The position numbers and the translations under genes are program-made. A stretch of DNA of 37,694 nucleotides from CAZNLH01 sp964573995 (GTDB lineage: Bacteria; Gemmatimonadota; CAZMKB01; CAZNLH01). This document shows, in pieces, positions 25,746 to 34,729 of this stretch. Numbering within the stretch: position 1 is the stretch's first letter; each line of letters opens with the position of its first letter. The stretch spans positions 1-37,694 of the forward strand of contig CAZNLH010000024.1 in NCBI GenBank assembly GCA_964573995.1. The letters run 5' to 3'. The notes beneath the pieces were generated by a model, which was not told where the DNA came from, ran no database searches, and saw nothing but the letters and a program-made list of their open reading frames with translations.

Positions 25746-25904
25746 GTTCAGGAGGATCAAGCGCCAAGACAATCACTGGTGGGTGAAGTTCGCTCGATAA
25801 TGTCCCTGTTGTGACATCACGCGGAGATGCAGGAATGGGCGGCCCCCGGTTCTCCCTGTCGTAGTGCGGAATATACTCGCACCACTGACCAATCACTCTT
25901 GAGG

Positions 25905-26660
25905 CTACCCAGGAGGCAGGGTGAGCGTATCGATGACCTGCCCCTTTGTTGTGATGAACTGGAATACGATCCAATCTTCCGACGCGTCGATCTGCATGGC
26001 GCCGTGGTCAGAGGCGAATCGAACGACGCTCCCGTCGATCGGCTTGCCGATGGATCGCCGATGTCCACCGCCGAGCCCGTTCACGAAGAAGGGGAAGCCG
26101 TCGATCTCGAGCCTCTCGTAATCGTGATCGCGCCATGAGATCACCGCGGTGGCCCCCCACTCCCGGAAGGGCCATTGCATCCAGCGTGAAGAGCCATGTT
26201 TGCCGGAGGAATAGGGCGGGTGGTGGAACAGCACGATCTTCCACGGCTCTTTCGCGCGGGCCAGACCCTGGCGCAGCCACCGGGCCTGCAGCGAGTCGGC
26301 CCCGATCCCGTCCGGCTCGGATGGATCGCTGTCGAGGATGAACACGTGAACCGGACCGAGGGCGACGTCGTAGTACCGCTCGTTTCCATGGAGATGAAAG
26401 TATCGCAGGTAAGGTCTTGCTCCATCCGAAACCCAATCGTGGTTCCCCAGGGCAGGATAAAAACGGTTCCTGTCCACTCCCCGTCCGTACTTTCCGACAT
26501 AATTCCCGATGAACTCCCCGTAATACCAGCCGATATTCTCATCGATCGTCGACCCGGATCCATCGGGGTAATTGTCGTCCCCGACGGTGAAGACCGCCTC
26601 CGGCCGCCATGTCTTGACCCTAATTATTTCATTATCCTTTTTCGTTACGATTCCGAACAA
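25905..26660 (-). pseudogene. Decayed or 5'-truncated metallophosphoesterase (purple acid phosphatase-like)
   Basis: The reading frame of 251 codons resembles calcineurin-like phosphoesterases. FTVGDDNYPDG, FYPALGNHDW, FHHPPYSSGKHG and DHDYERLEIDGFPFFVNGLGGG are recognisable. Three defects suggest it no longer works. The first metal motif (an Asp-rich strand about 20 residues before the frame begins) is missing. There is no ATG or GTG start: the frame opens at a TTG at 26658-26660 and is closed by a stop about 20 nt before it. The last metal motif GHDH reads WRDH. The truncated 5' end lies within 90 bp of the histidine kinase promoter, suggesting a junction. A functional TTG-initiated variant enzyme cannot be fully excluded because the frame is otherwise open. 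Confidence 0.6.
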
Positions 26661-26718
26661 GATGCAATCACCCCGTAGTTATGACCCTTGATCCATTGGA
26701 ATACAAAGATCATTGGGA

Positions 26719-26747
26719 TTGATATTCTGTTAGGTTCGTCTTAAGAT
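26719..26747 (+). promoter_or_regulatory. Promoter of the sensor histidine kinase
   Basis: TTGATA (26719-26724), 17 bp, TAAGAT (26742-26747), about 50 nt before the preferred kinase ATG. This excludes the TTG at 26747 as the start codon. Confidence 0.55.
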
Positions 26748-26797
26748 TGCTTATACCGACTGAGACACCAATTATGAATTCAACGAAAGAGAGTGGT

Positions 26798-28192
26798 ATG
26801 TTCCGAACGGTCACCTTCCGCCTCGTGCTCTGGTATGCGGTCCTGTTCGTAATGTCTTCCATAGTTGTCTTCCTGTTCGCCTATTTCACACTGACCCACA
26901 GCCTTCAACACCGCGTGGATGAATCACTGCTCAACAGTGCAGACGAGTTTGAGACAATCTACAGGAAGGAGGGCCTCGATGCCTTGCAGTCCGACTTCAA
27001 GATCGAAGCTGAGTCTGAGGGACTTGGAAGAGTCTTTTTTCGGCTCCTGTCTCCCCACATGACCGTGCTCGCCTCCTCCGATCTCAGCAGATGGAAGGGA
27101 CTCGATACTTTCACGGCCGAGGTATTAGACAATACAAGAGTATTCAAGACGCTGAATCTTCCCAGCCACCCAGATAAAGCCCGAGTACTTTTCAAGAAGA
27201 TCACCGGCGGCAATATCCTCCAGATTGGATATACGCTCAGGGAAGATCAAAAGTTGATGGCGAAGTATATACAGATCTTCGGTACAGTTATCATGTTGCT
27301 GGCGGCCAGCGGCGTTATCGTGGCGTGGTTTCTGACCCGGAGGGCGATGTCGGGAGTTGAACGGGTAACCGAGACGGCGACCCGCATCGCGGGGGGTGAC
27401 CTAACGCATCGTGTCCCCCTGGCAAACGAGGGCGAAGAGATCGACAGCCTGGCAAGGGCATTCAACAACATGCTGGAGCGGATCCAGGTGCTGGTCTCCG
27501 AACTGAAGGAAGTTACTAACAATATTGCTCACGATTTACGTAGCCCATTATCACGAATGCGAGGTATTGCCGAGGCGAGCATAACCGGCGAACAGCACAT
27601 TGGCGAGTACCGAGATATGGCAGTTATGGTCATCGAGGAGAGCGATCGTCTTGTGGGGATGATCAATACCATGCTGGAGATTGCGGAGACAGAATCAGGC
27701 ATAGCAGCCCTATCGATGAATCCCCTGGATATGTTGGATATCGTTAAGGATGTATACGAACTGTTCCTGCCGGTTGCAGAAGATGAAGGCATTCACCTCG
27801 AAATCGAAGTCCCATCTGAAAAGTTGATCGTCCATGGTGATCTTCCCCGTCTCCAGCGCGTCATGGCCAACCTCCTGGACAATGCCCTCAAGTATACTCC
27901 CGAAGGGGGAAGGGTACTGATTACGGCAAAAGGGGATCGATCACACGTGATGGTCTCAATTGCCGATTCCGGCATCGGCATCGCCGAAGGAGACTTAGAA
28001 CATATCTTCGAGCGTTTCTTCCGGCAGGATCGAAGCCGTTCCCAGCCCGGGAACGGCCTCGGATTGACACTTGCCAGGACGTTCGTCCGGGCACACGGAG
28101 GAGACATCTCCGTGAAGAGTCACCCGGGCAAGGGGAGCACTTTCACTGTTATCCTGCCTCGTACTCCCGGGTCTTGTACACACCCCTCCTGA
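26798..28192 (+). CDS. Sensor histidine kinase of the heavy-metal/efflux-sensor type
   Basis: This membrane kinase (464 residues from this start) has a first transmembrane helix (FRLVLWYAVLFVMSSIVVFLFAYF), a ~130-residue periplasmic sensor region, and a second helix (IFGTVIMLLAASGVIVAWFL). A HAMP linker follows, then the phosphoacceptor box NNIAHDLRSPLSRMRG, and an ATPase domain with NLLDNALKYTP (N box), ADSGIGI (G1), FERFFRQD (F) and GNGLGLTLA (G2). All catalytic motifs are intact. The ATG at 26798 has a weak GAGAG nearby; the ATG at 26774 is an alternative with no ribosome site. No response regulator is adjacent. It is convergent to an RND efflux operon, the likely target system by context, and an OmpR-type regulator lies 9 kb to the right. 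Confidence 0.93.
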   Translation: MFRTVTFRLVLWYAVLFVMSSIVVFLFAYFTLTHSLQHRVDESLLNSADEFETIYRKEGLDALQSDFKIEAESEGLGRVFFRLLSPHMTVLASSDLSRWKGLDTFTAEVLDNTRVFKTLNLPSHPDKARVLFKKITGGNILQIGYTLREDQKLMAKYIQIFGTVIMLLAASGVIVAWFLTRRAMSGVERVTETATRIAGGDLTHRVPLANEGEEIDSLARAFNNMLERIQVLVSELKEVTNNIAHDLRSPLSRMRGIAEASITGEQHIGEYRDMAVMVIEESDRLVGMINTMLEIAETESGIAALSMNPLDMLDIVKDVYELFLPVAEDEGIHLEIEVPSEKLIVHGDLPRLQRVMANLLDNALKYTPEGGRVLITAKGDRSHVMVSIADSGIGIAEGDLEHIFERFFRQDRSRSQPGNGLGLTLARTFVRAHGGDISVKSHPGKGSTFTVILPRTPGSCTHPS

Positions 28193-28223
28193 TTTCGCTT
28201 GAAAACGACCTTTCATTTGGCTC

Positions 28224-28277
28224 TTGATCCCCGTCAGGACAGCCACGCCGATTGGCCAATCGAATAGACGGGATCAA
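28224..28277. terminator. Nested inverted repeats between convergent genes, possible bidirectional terminator
   Basis: Outer arms TTGATCCCCGTC (28224-28235) and GACGGGATCAA (28267-28277) pair over 11 bp with one bulged C. Inside the loop lies a perfect 14-bp palindrome, CGATTGGCCAATCG (28249-28262). It falls between the kinase and RND stop codons. No U tract follows on either strand, so terminator function is uncertain. Confidence 0.35.
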
Positions 28278-31200
28278 CGTTCCTCTGCCTTCACGTACCC
28301 GAGCAGGTTCAAGAGAACCGGCAGCAGGATCAGGGCAAGGGGCAATTGCACGGCCAGTCCGAAGACGATTGCGATGGCCAGGGGCTGCTGCATGGCCGCC
28401 CCCTGCCCGATGCCGAGGGCCAGGGGCAGGAGCGCCAAGATAGCGGCCAGGGTGGTCATAGCGATGGGGCGCATCCTGTTCCTTCCGGCGGTAATCAGCG
28501 CTTCCACCCCGCAGATGGACTTAGGCAACGTGTGATACTCCGAGAAGTAAAAGATGTCCACTTCCGTGACAATTCCAACGATCATAGTCATCCCCATCAT
28601 CGAGGAAATGTTGATCTCCGTCCCGGTCACCCACAGACCGATGAAAACGGCAGCCATGGCCACGAGCGGGGTGGCCAGGATCGCGAGGGCCACGCGGAAA
28701 CTCTCGTAGAGAAAGAGGAGGAGGAAGAAAATGAGCAGTATGGCAGATATGAAGACCGCTATCAGGCCGGAGAAGGCAATCTGCTGTTGCGCATACAGGC
28801 CGCCCAAGGTGTAATAGACTCCCTGCGCGGATAGACCCTGTTGGTCGAGAACCGCCCTCACCTCGCGGATGACCGAGCCCATGTCACGGCCACTGATCCT
28901 CCCGGTTACGGCGATCATCCGCTTTAGATCATCGCGCGTGATCTGGGGTTGTCCCGTCAGCACGGAAATGGAAGCAATCCGACGGAGCGGGAAGAGATGC
29001 CCGTCGGGGGCACGCAGCAGCAGATCTCCGATGCTCCTGGCGGATTCCCGTTCACCCTCCGGAATCCAGACGCGCACCCCTACCATCTTCGGGCCGCGCT
29101 GTATCCGGGTCGTCACAACACCGGTCATGTAGTCGTCCAGCATCTGTGTCACGGATTCGGGATCGACTCCTTCCAGAGATGCCTTTACCCGATCCACCTG
29201 GATATTCAGGGCGTCTCCCGCCAGCACGATCCCATCACGCACATCGACGACGCCTCGGACGCCTGAGATGGCCTCGGCGACCCTCGGGCCCAGTTTCCCG
29301 AGCAGGTCGCCATCGTCCGAATAGAGTTTGATCTCGATAGGTTGCGGGACGGCTGTGAGATCTCCGATAAGGTCTTCCATCAACTGGGCCATCTCGATAT
29401 CCAGCCCCGGAACAGACCGCTCCACGCGACGGCGCACGTCATCCATGACCGCCTCGATGGGCCTGCGCGGAAACGGCTTCAGGCGGACAAAGAAATCTCC
29501 CTCGTTGGCCTCGGTCAGGGTTCCGCCAAGCGCAAGGCCGGTACGCCGGGAGCAGGTCTCTACCTCTGGAGTGGCCTTGAGTATTGCCTCCACCTGGCGC
29601 AGAAGTCGATCGGTCTCGGTGAGAGATGTCCCTGGGTCAGTCCTGTAATCGAGAACAAACCCTCCTTCGTCCATTTTGGGCATGAACCCTGAACCTACCC
29701 GCTGGTAAGCCATCCAGCCCATTAGGAGGAGGGGTAGGATGACGATGAGCACCCATCGGGGGCGAGCCAGAACGCGCCGCATCACGGAAGTATAAACCCG
29801 GTGTATGGCCGTGGTGATGATACCACCTTCCTCCTGTTCGGCATCTTCCGGTCCAAGGAGGTGATCCGCAAGGAGCGGCACCGCCAGCCAGGCGATGAAG
29901 AAAGAAATCAACAGACTGGCTGCCATGGTCAAGGAGAGGGCCTTGAAAAAGGCCCCCGTTACGCCGGAAAGAAAGGCCAGTGGTGCGAAAATAATGATTG
30001 TCGAAGCAGAGGACCCCACCAGCGGCTTCGTAAACTCTCTCGCGGCGGACATCACCCTCTGATGATGTGGGCCCGCACCATCTCGGAGCCGCCTAATGAT
30101 GTGCTCCACCATGACTATCGTGTCGTCGATGATGAGCGCCACGGCTGCGGCCATGCCGCCGAGAGTCATGATGTTGAAACTCTGGTGAAGCACGAAGAGC
30201 AAGAGAATCGTCGCGGCAAGCACACATGGCACGGTGACCATTGCTATGAAAGTCACCTTCAGGTTGCGAAGAAAGACAAGCAGGATGATGGCCGCCAGCA
30301 CAACTCCGATGATGACTGCATCGCGGACACTTCCTGCAGACGCAAGGATCAATTCGCTCTGGTCATACCAGTTGGAAATCTTGACGTCCTTGGGTATTTG
30401 TTCATGAAACCCGGCCAGTTTTGCCTTCAGTTCACGGTCGATCCGGACGGTGTTGCCGCCGGGCTGCTGGTACACCTGAAGGATCACTGCATCGTGCCCG
30501 TCGGCGGTGACTCGCGTCCACTGGGGAGAGGTATCCTGGCTCACCATCGCAACATCGTCCAGGAGGACCACTCCCATCTTACCTGAACGCAGCACCGTCC
30601 GTTTAATTTGGTCAATCCCTTGAAGCCTTGTGTCGGACATCAGCAGGTAGAGCTTATAATGGTCCTCCAGGCGGCCCACGGCCGTAATCACGTTGGTGGC
30701 GGAAAGTGCCGAGGCGACGTCGGAGAGGGAGAGGCCGACGGCGGCCAGTCGTGCAGGGTCGACCGTCACACGGTATTCTGCCCGGGCACCGCCCTGGACA
30801 CCGACCCGGGCAACGCCCTGTACGGTGGAGAGTATGGGCCGCAACTGGTAGAGGGCAAGGTCCCGCAACTCGACCAGAGAACGGGTGTCAGAGGTCAGGG
30901 CGTAAGCCAGAACGGGGAAGACGGTGGTGTCCATCCTGCGCGCGCTGAACGCGGTTCCCAAAGGGAGGGAGGGGAGCACCTGGTTGATTGCCGATTCTAC
31001 CTGCAACATGGCCGAGATCATGTCGAGGCCCCATTTAAAATTTATGGAGATCTCGGCACTGCCTCGGCTGGTAGTGGAACGAATATTGACGACCCCGGGG
31101 ACTGCCCGAACGGCCTCCTCAACCGGCCAAGTCACCTCAATAGCCATGCGTTCCGCAGAACGATCACCCGCGTCAATGCTTACGACGACCCGGGGGAAAT

Positions 31201-31321
31201 CGACATGTGGGAAGAGCGCGACTGGAAGGCTCAGGCTACTGGCAATGCCTCCCAGGGCGAGCACAGAGAAGAGGAAGAGGATCGAGCGGCGGTGGCCCTG
31301 AATCCATCTTGGAATCGTCAT
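28274..31321 (-). CDS. RND family efflux transporter, permease subunit
   Basis: This 1015-residue inner-membrane proton antiporter has the standard RND layout. There is one N-terminal helix (ILFLFSVLALGGIASSL), a large periplasmic loop, helices 2-6 from about residue 330, a second large loop, and the last helices near the C-terminus (about 860-1010). Helix 4 carries the paired aspartates Asp399-Asp400 in VALIIDDTIVMVEHI, the proton-relay position of AcrB-type pumps, which favours the drug/organic-substrate branch over CzcA-type metal pumps. Substrate remains open. Its ATG overlaps the stop of the adaptor gene by 4 nt, so it is the last gene of an outer-membrane factor, adaptor, permease operon. 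Confidence 0.94.
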   Translation of the reverse strand: MTIPRWIQGHRRSILFLFSVLALGGIASSLSLPVALFPHVDFPRVVVSIDAGDRSAERMAIEVTWPVEEAVRAVPGVVNIRSTTSRGSAEISINFKWGLDMISAMLQVESAINQVLPSLPLGTAFSARRMDTTVFPVLAYALTSDTRSLVELRDLALYQLRPILSTVQGVARVGVQGGARAEYRVTVDPARLAAVGLSLSDVASALSATNVITAVGRLEDHYKLYLLMSDTRLQGIDQIKRTVLRSGKMGVVLLDDVAMVSQDTSPQWTRVTADGHDAVILQVYQQPGGNTVRIDRELKAKLAGFHEQIPKDVKISNWYDQSELILASAGSVRDAVIIGVVLAAIILLVFLRNLKVTFIAMVTVPCVLAATILLLFVLHQSFNIMTLGGMAAAVALIIDDTIVMVEHIIRRLRDGAGPHHQRVMSAAREFTKPLVGSSASTIIIFAPLAFLSGVTGAFFKALSLTMAASLLISFFIAWLAVPLLADHLLGPEDAEQEEGGIITTAIHRVYTSVMRRVLARPRWVLIVILPLLLMGWMAYQRVGSGFMPKMDEGGFVLDYRTDPGTSLTETDRLLRQVEAILKATPEVETCSRRTGLALGGTLTEANEGDFFVRLKPFPRRPIEAVMDDVRRRVERSVPGLDIEMAQLMEDLIGDLTAVPQPIEIKLYSDDGDLLGKLGPRVAEAISGVRGVVDVRDGIVLAGDALNIQVDRVKASLEGVDPESVTQMLDDYMTGVVTTRIQRGPKMVGVRVWIPEGERESARSIGDLLLRAPDGHLFPLRRIASISVLTGQPQITRDDLKRMIAVTGRISGRDMGSVIREVRAVLDQQGLSAQGVYYTLGGLYAQQQIAFSGLIAVFISAILLIFFLLLFLYESFRVALAILATPLVAMAAVFIGLWVTGTEINISSMMGMTMIVGIVTEVDIFYFSEYHTLPKSICGVEALITAGRNRMRPIAMTTLAAILALLPLALGIGQGAAMQQPLAIAIVFGLAVQLPLALILLPVLLNLLGYVKAEER

Positions 31322-32451
31322 GGAGAAACTTCTTGCTCAATCGCCATGCCGTCATCGAGTTCATAATTCCCCAGGACTACCACCACATCCCCTTCTTGGA
31401 GGGCACTGCCCAATACCTCAACCTCCTCCTCATTTTCCAGGCCGATACGGACGGCGTTCTCGACCGCACGATCATTCTTGACTGTGAAGAGGACGTGATG
31501 TCCTCCTTTCAGAAGGATGGCTGACCTTGGCACTATAAGTCCCTGGGAAGAGGCAACGATCAGTTTGCCTTGAACGTACTCGCCAAGGAGAAAGCGGGAT
31601 GAGGCCGGGAACGATACGAAGACATCGACCAGACGCTCTGCGGTATCAACGGAACGCGAGACCTTGCGGATTCTGCCGCTGACGGGGTCTGATCCAGGCA
31701 AATTCACAGGGGTCAAACGCACCGTCTGGTCCGGGCGAACCTGGTTTATCTCTTCCGGTTCGACTCCCAGCCTGGCCTCAAGACGATTCTGGGCGACGAT
31801 CTCAACAAGTGGGCTTCCAGGGGCGACGATCGATCCCTCCTGGACGTCGACATGGTTTATCAAGCCATCGACGTCCGCTTTTATTTCTCGTGGACCATCA
31901 ACACCTCTTCCCTCGAGGCTCTCGAGATGCAGTTTTGCCTGTTGAAACGTCTGCCTTGCCTGTATCAATTGATCGTTAGTGGCCAATTTCAGATCGAAGC
32001 GTTGTTTTATGTGTTGAAGGTTTTGTTCTGCCAAGTCGTAGCGATTGTGTGCCTGTTCAACCTGGAGGTTGGTATCCGGGCTGGGTTCAATCTCAAGGAG
32101 GACTTCTCCTCTGGAAATCCTCTGTCCACTGCTGACCATAATGCGGCGAACCTGGCTTTCAAATGGGACAGAGACAGTCTGTAACGCCCCTGGAGCGGGC
32201 ACGATCGTTCCATACGCCGTGATTGTTTCTGTGACACTTCCTTCTCGGACCGTGCTGGTCTTCACGAAGGCTACCGGTGCTTGTGCCTCGTCAGCGCCCC
32301 TCTCCACACCGTTCAGTGTATCACGTTCCGCTGGCTTTCCGGCTGGAGAAAACCACCAGTGAGCGCAGGCAAGCGTGGCCACCACCACTGATATGGCAAT
32401 GATAATTCTTGGCCAATGTCTCATTTTGATCTCTCTCTTCCGCGAGTTCAT
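31318..32451 (-). CDS. RND efflux periplasmic adaptor (membrane fusion protein)
   Basis: This 377-residue protein is anchored or exported through an N-terminal helix (IIIAISVVVATLACAHWWF). It has the adaptor architecture: a lipoyl-type half-motif (VPFESQVRRIMVSSGQRISR), an alpha-helical hairpin with coiled-coil character (about 130-180), the second lipoyl half (IKADVDGLINHVDVQEGSIV), a beta-barrel (RLTPVNLPGSDPVSGRI) and a membrane-proximal domain. It links the RND pump to the outer-membrane channel. ATG 32451 has AAGGA 8-9 nt upstream inside the preceding gene and overlaps that gene's stop. MRHW at 32424 is an alternative start. Confidence 0.93.
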   Translation of the reverse strand: MNSRKREIKMRHWPRIIIAISVVVATLACAHWWFSPAGKPAERDTLNGVERGADEAQAPVAFVKTSTVREGSVTETITAYGTIVPAPGALQTVSVPFESQVRRIMVSSGQRISRGEVLLEIEPSPDTNLQVEQAHNRYDLAEQNLQHIKQRFDLKLATNDQLIQARQTFQQAKLHLESLEGRGVDGPREIKADVDGLINHVDVQEGSIVAPGSPLVEIVAQNRLEARLGVEPEEINQVRPDQTVRLTPVNLPGSDPVSGRIRKVSRSVDTAERLVDVFVSFPASSRFLLGEYVQGKLIVASSQGLIVPRSAILLKGGHHVLFTVKNDRAVENAVRIGLENEEEVEVLGSALQEGDVVVVLGNYELDDGMAIEQEVSP

Positions 32452-33803
32452 CCAATGGTCCTTCCGGCGGCAATTTCAAGGGCTATCGTCATGTCTGCCA
32501 GGTTCTGCTTCAGTTTGAGGACTTCGACTCGCTTTTCCATCAAATCCCTGCGCGTATTGTAGTAATTCAAAATGTCGGCGTTGCCCTCGAGCAGCGCCCT
32601 GTGGTATGTTTGCACCAGTCTATTGAGCGTCTTCACCGAACGCATGGCCGCCTCGATCTGTTCCTTGGTCGACTTCATATCGGCGAGAATATGCGCCGAC
32701 TCGGAGCGCGCATCGGAGAGTCGTGTCAGGTACTCATCGAAGAGTTGTTTCCGGCTTGCCCGCTCGATCGCGATCCGGCCCTGGTTGTGGTCGAAAAACG
32801 GCATATCCAGGGTGATGCTGAAACCGGTCGTTACCACGTTGCCGGTGTCGCGTAGACGGGCGAATCCGAGATTGATTCTTGGAAACTGGGCACGAACCGC
32901 TTCCCTGAGTCGAGCCTCCTGGCTTTCATAGCCCATGCGGAGCGCCAGGAGATCGAGCCTTCTTTCCTCTATGCCGTTAATAATGCTCTCCAGGGATGGG
33001 AGAGTTTTCGGAGAAGGAGGCTTGATATCACTTTGGAGGGTAATGCTCTGCTGTGGAGGAATCCCAAGGGCTTGATTTAATTCCAGTCGTTCTTGTTCAT
33101 GCTGTTGATCGAGTGTGAGTATGGAGGCGTGAGCCTCTTGAAGGGCTGCCTTGGCGGCACTTAGGTCGATGACCGTCATGTCACCGAGATTAACAGCCTG
33201 TTTGATGGCCTCAAGGTTCTTCCGAAGCCCATCCTGCTCCTCGTGTGCCACTCCCAGTTCTCTATCAAGAAAGACAAGCCGGTACACGTGAAGTTTGGCT
33301 GCCTGAGCCACCTGCCATTCCTGCCAGGCAATATCCAGGTCCACGGATGCCCCATAGGCCCGGGCGGCGTCGAGTCTTTCACCCCGAGTGAGGAGGTCAG
33401 TAATATCCAAGTCAATACCTAAGCCAAGGCCATTAACCGTCTCCTGTGTGCTGCCTCCAGTCGGCACATCCATGCTATAGGACAACTGAGGATTGGGGAG
33501 GATCCCTGCTTGAAGGAGTTGTGCAGTCGCAATTCCTCTCTGGTCCCGCGCAGCAACGAGACTGGGGTTAGCCAACACGGCAATGATGGCGGCTTCCTCA
33601 GGAGAAACTCCGTCCCGAAAGTCGATGTTGATCGGTTTTAGGATAGGATGTTTGATCTTTTCCGCCTCGATACGAATCTCCTCCATGGAAGGCGGCCTGA
33701 GCCCCGATTCCAGCGCCGATCGATCCAATGGCCTCTGGTGGTAGGTAGCACAACCGAAGAGCCCACCCGATGAGATCATGATAATAAGAAGTGTCTTTCT
33801 CAT
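32448..33803 (-). CDS. TolC-family outer-membrane efflux lipoprotein
   Basis: This 451-residue outer-membrane factor has a lipoprotein signal with a good lipobox (LFGC, Cys18). It carries the TolC-type repeats: long amphipathic helices around LANPSLVAARDQRGIATAQLL and DLLALRMGYESQEARLREAV, strand segments such as PNPQLSYSMDV and FPRINLGFARL, and a terminal helical pair (YYNTRRDLMEKRVEVLKLKQ). It would form the exit duct of the tripartite pump. No clear ribosome site precedes the ATG. A small open frame ends 5 nt upstream, which suggests translational coupling. Its stop overlaps the adaptor start. Confidence 0.93.
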   Translation of the reverse strand: MRKTLLIIMISSGGLFGCATYHQRPLDRSALESGLRPPSMEEIRIEAEKIKHPILKPINIDFRDGVSPEEAAIIAVLANPSLVAARDQRGIATAQLLQAGILPNPQLSYSMDVPTGGSTQETVNGLGLGIDLDITDLLTRGERLDAARAYGASVDLDIAWQEWQVAQAAKLHVYRLVFLDRELGVAHEEQDGLRKNLEAIKQAVNLGDMTVIDLSAAKAALQEAHASILTLDQQHEQERLELNQALGIPPQQSITLQSDIKPPSPKTLPSLESIINGIEERRLDLLALRMGYESQEARLREAVRAQFPRINLGFARLRDTGNVVTTGFSITLDMPFFDHNQGRIAIERASRKQLFDEYLTRLSDARSESAHILADMKSTKEQIEAAMRSVKTLNRLVQTYHRALLEGNADILNYYNTRRDLMEKRVEVLKLKQNLADMTIALEIAAGRTIG

Positions 33804-33808
33804 GATTG

Positions 33809-33973
33809 TTAGTGAAATCCATCGAGGATTGATTGCTGTCTCGAATCTAACGCCCAGATGAGATAATCAGTTTCACTCGAAGCGGGGACGGGTTGCAAGC
33901 CCGGCCCCGCGAAGATCTTGCCCACGTTGGAAGGAGTGATTCGACGGGAACCCATCCCCATCTCATCAGGCAT
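33809..33973 (-). CDS. Small ORF (54 aa) directly upstream of the efflux operon
   Basis: I do not recognise this product. The frame begins MPDEMGMGSRRITPSN, has GGAGGG 4-5 nt upstream of the ATG, and ends with TAA 5 nt before the outer-membrane factor start, which itself lacks a Shine-Dalgarno site. That arrangement fits a coupled leader ORF. A longer in-frame start at 34018 has no ribosome site. No transmembrane or signal segment is present. It could also be non-coding leader with a chance frame. Confidence 0.35.
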   Translation of the reverse strand: MPDEMGMGSRRITPSNVGKIFAGPGLQPVPASSETDYLIWALDSRQQSILDGFH

Positions 33974-34366
33974 CTCTCCCTCCGGTCGTCCGGTCGCATA
34001 AATGCCTGGTGGAAACATAATGGACGATATACTCGTGTCTTAAGATAATAGCAGGACATTACCGGAGGGTTTCTGGAGTATTACATCGTGGAAAGGTATA
34101 TCACCGCCGTCGGCCGCTCTTCAAGACGTATCCGACTGACCGCTCATAACCCGTGCTGCTGTGAGGAGGAAGAGTCGTCACAATAAAGCTGTTTTATTCT
34201 CTCTCCCGCCCTAATTGATCTGAGAATCCCTCTTCCTTTCGCAGGGTCACAGTAAACTGCTTTCTCGAACTCATCGATTTCCGGCTTGGGAACGCATCCT
34301 GCCAGTGTTATACCTGCTTGCCCGGATATTCTTTGTCCATACCTGCATCCATCGTCTTCATCCCCT
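33974..34366. other. Intergenic region upstream of the efflux operon
   Basis: I see no confident gene here. A possible leftward promoter for the efflux operon is TTGAAG (34119-34124), 18 bp, TATACC (34095-34100). Next to the SHOCT gene a short open frame on the minus strand contains LAGCVPKPEIDEF, reminiscent of a lipoprotein start, but it has no start codon and may be decayed coding sequence. The segment is visibly richer in A/T than the flanks. Confidence 0.4.
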
Positions 34367-34612
34367 TTAGAGAATATCTCTTTTCATCCGTTCAAATTCC
34401 TCCTTGCTAATTTCGCCACTGGCATATCTCTTTTTCAGTATATCCAATGCAGACTCCGAATCCTTGGAGATACCCCGGTATGGATCAGGGCCATACCACG
34501 GCGGACTGGGGTTCCTCCTCCCGAATATGAGATAAACGACGAGCAACACCACAACTATCATCAGGATGGGGAATATCCACATCCCGCCCATCCAAAAATA
34601 TTCGGGTCTCAT
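34367..34612 (-). CDS. SHOCT domain-containing small membrane protein
   Basis: This 81-residue protein has one transmembrane helix (MWIFPILMIVVVLLVVYLIF, residues ~11-30), a short linker, and a C-terminal SHOCT motif (ALDILKKRYASGEISKEEFERMKRDIL region), a short oligomerisation element common in small bacterial membrane proteins. GGAGGT lies 6 nt before the ATG. It is in the same direction as the efflux operon but ~560 nt upstream. SHOCT proteins are often seen near metal-efflux genes; the function is unknown. Confidence 0.88.
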   Translation of the reverse strand: MRPEYFWMGGMWIFPILMIVVVLLVVYLIFGRRNPSPPWYGPDPYRGISKDSESALDILKKRYASGEISKEEFERMKRDIL

Positions 34613-34729
34613 TTCGGACCTCCTCTCCTTTTACTCAACGGCCGATTTCACCTGCATCATGGAACTCGGCTGAAATGATCAGATGCAAAGATTCACTCGC
34701 CATATATTGCCTGCCTACGTCGCTCAGGC

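Larger units (their letters stand above)
25602..25904. other. Intergenic region: promoter and leader of the large exoprotein
   Basis: No gene is seen in these 303 bases. They hold the leftward promoter (25717-25745) and a ~110-nt leader with a hairpin (CCTGCAG at 25635-25641 with CTGCAGG at 25674-25680) just upstream of the ribosome-binding site. The part next to the metallophosphoesterase remnant shows nothing I can name. Confidence 0.6.

Noticed and set aside
28274..31321. Naming the pump CusA or CzcA (metal efflux)
   Set aside because: Helix 4 has the Asp-Asp pair of AcrB-like pumps. Regulator type and the SHOCT neighbour suggest metals only by context, so no gene symbol is given.
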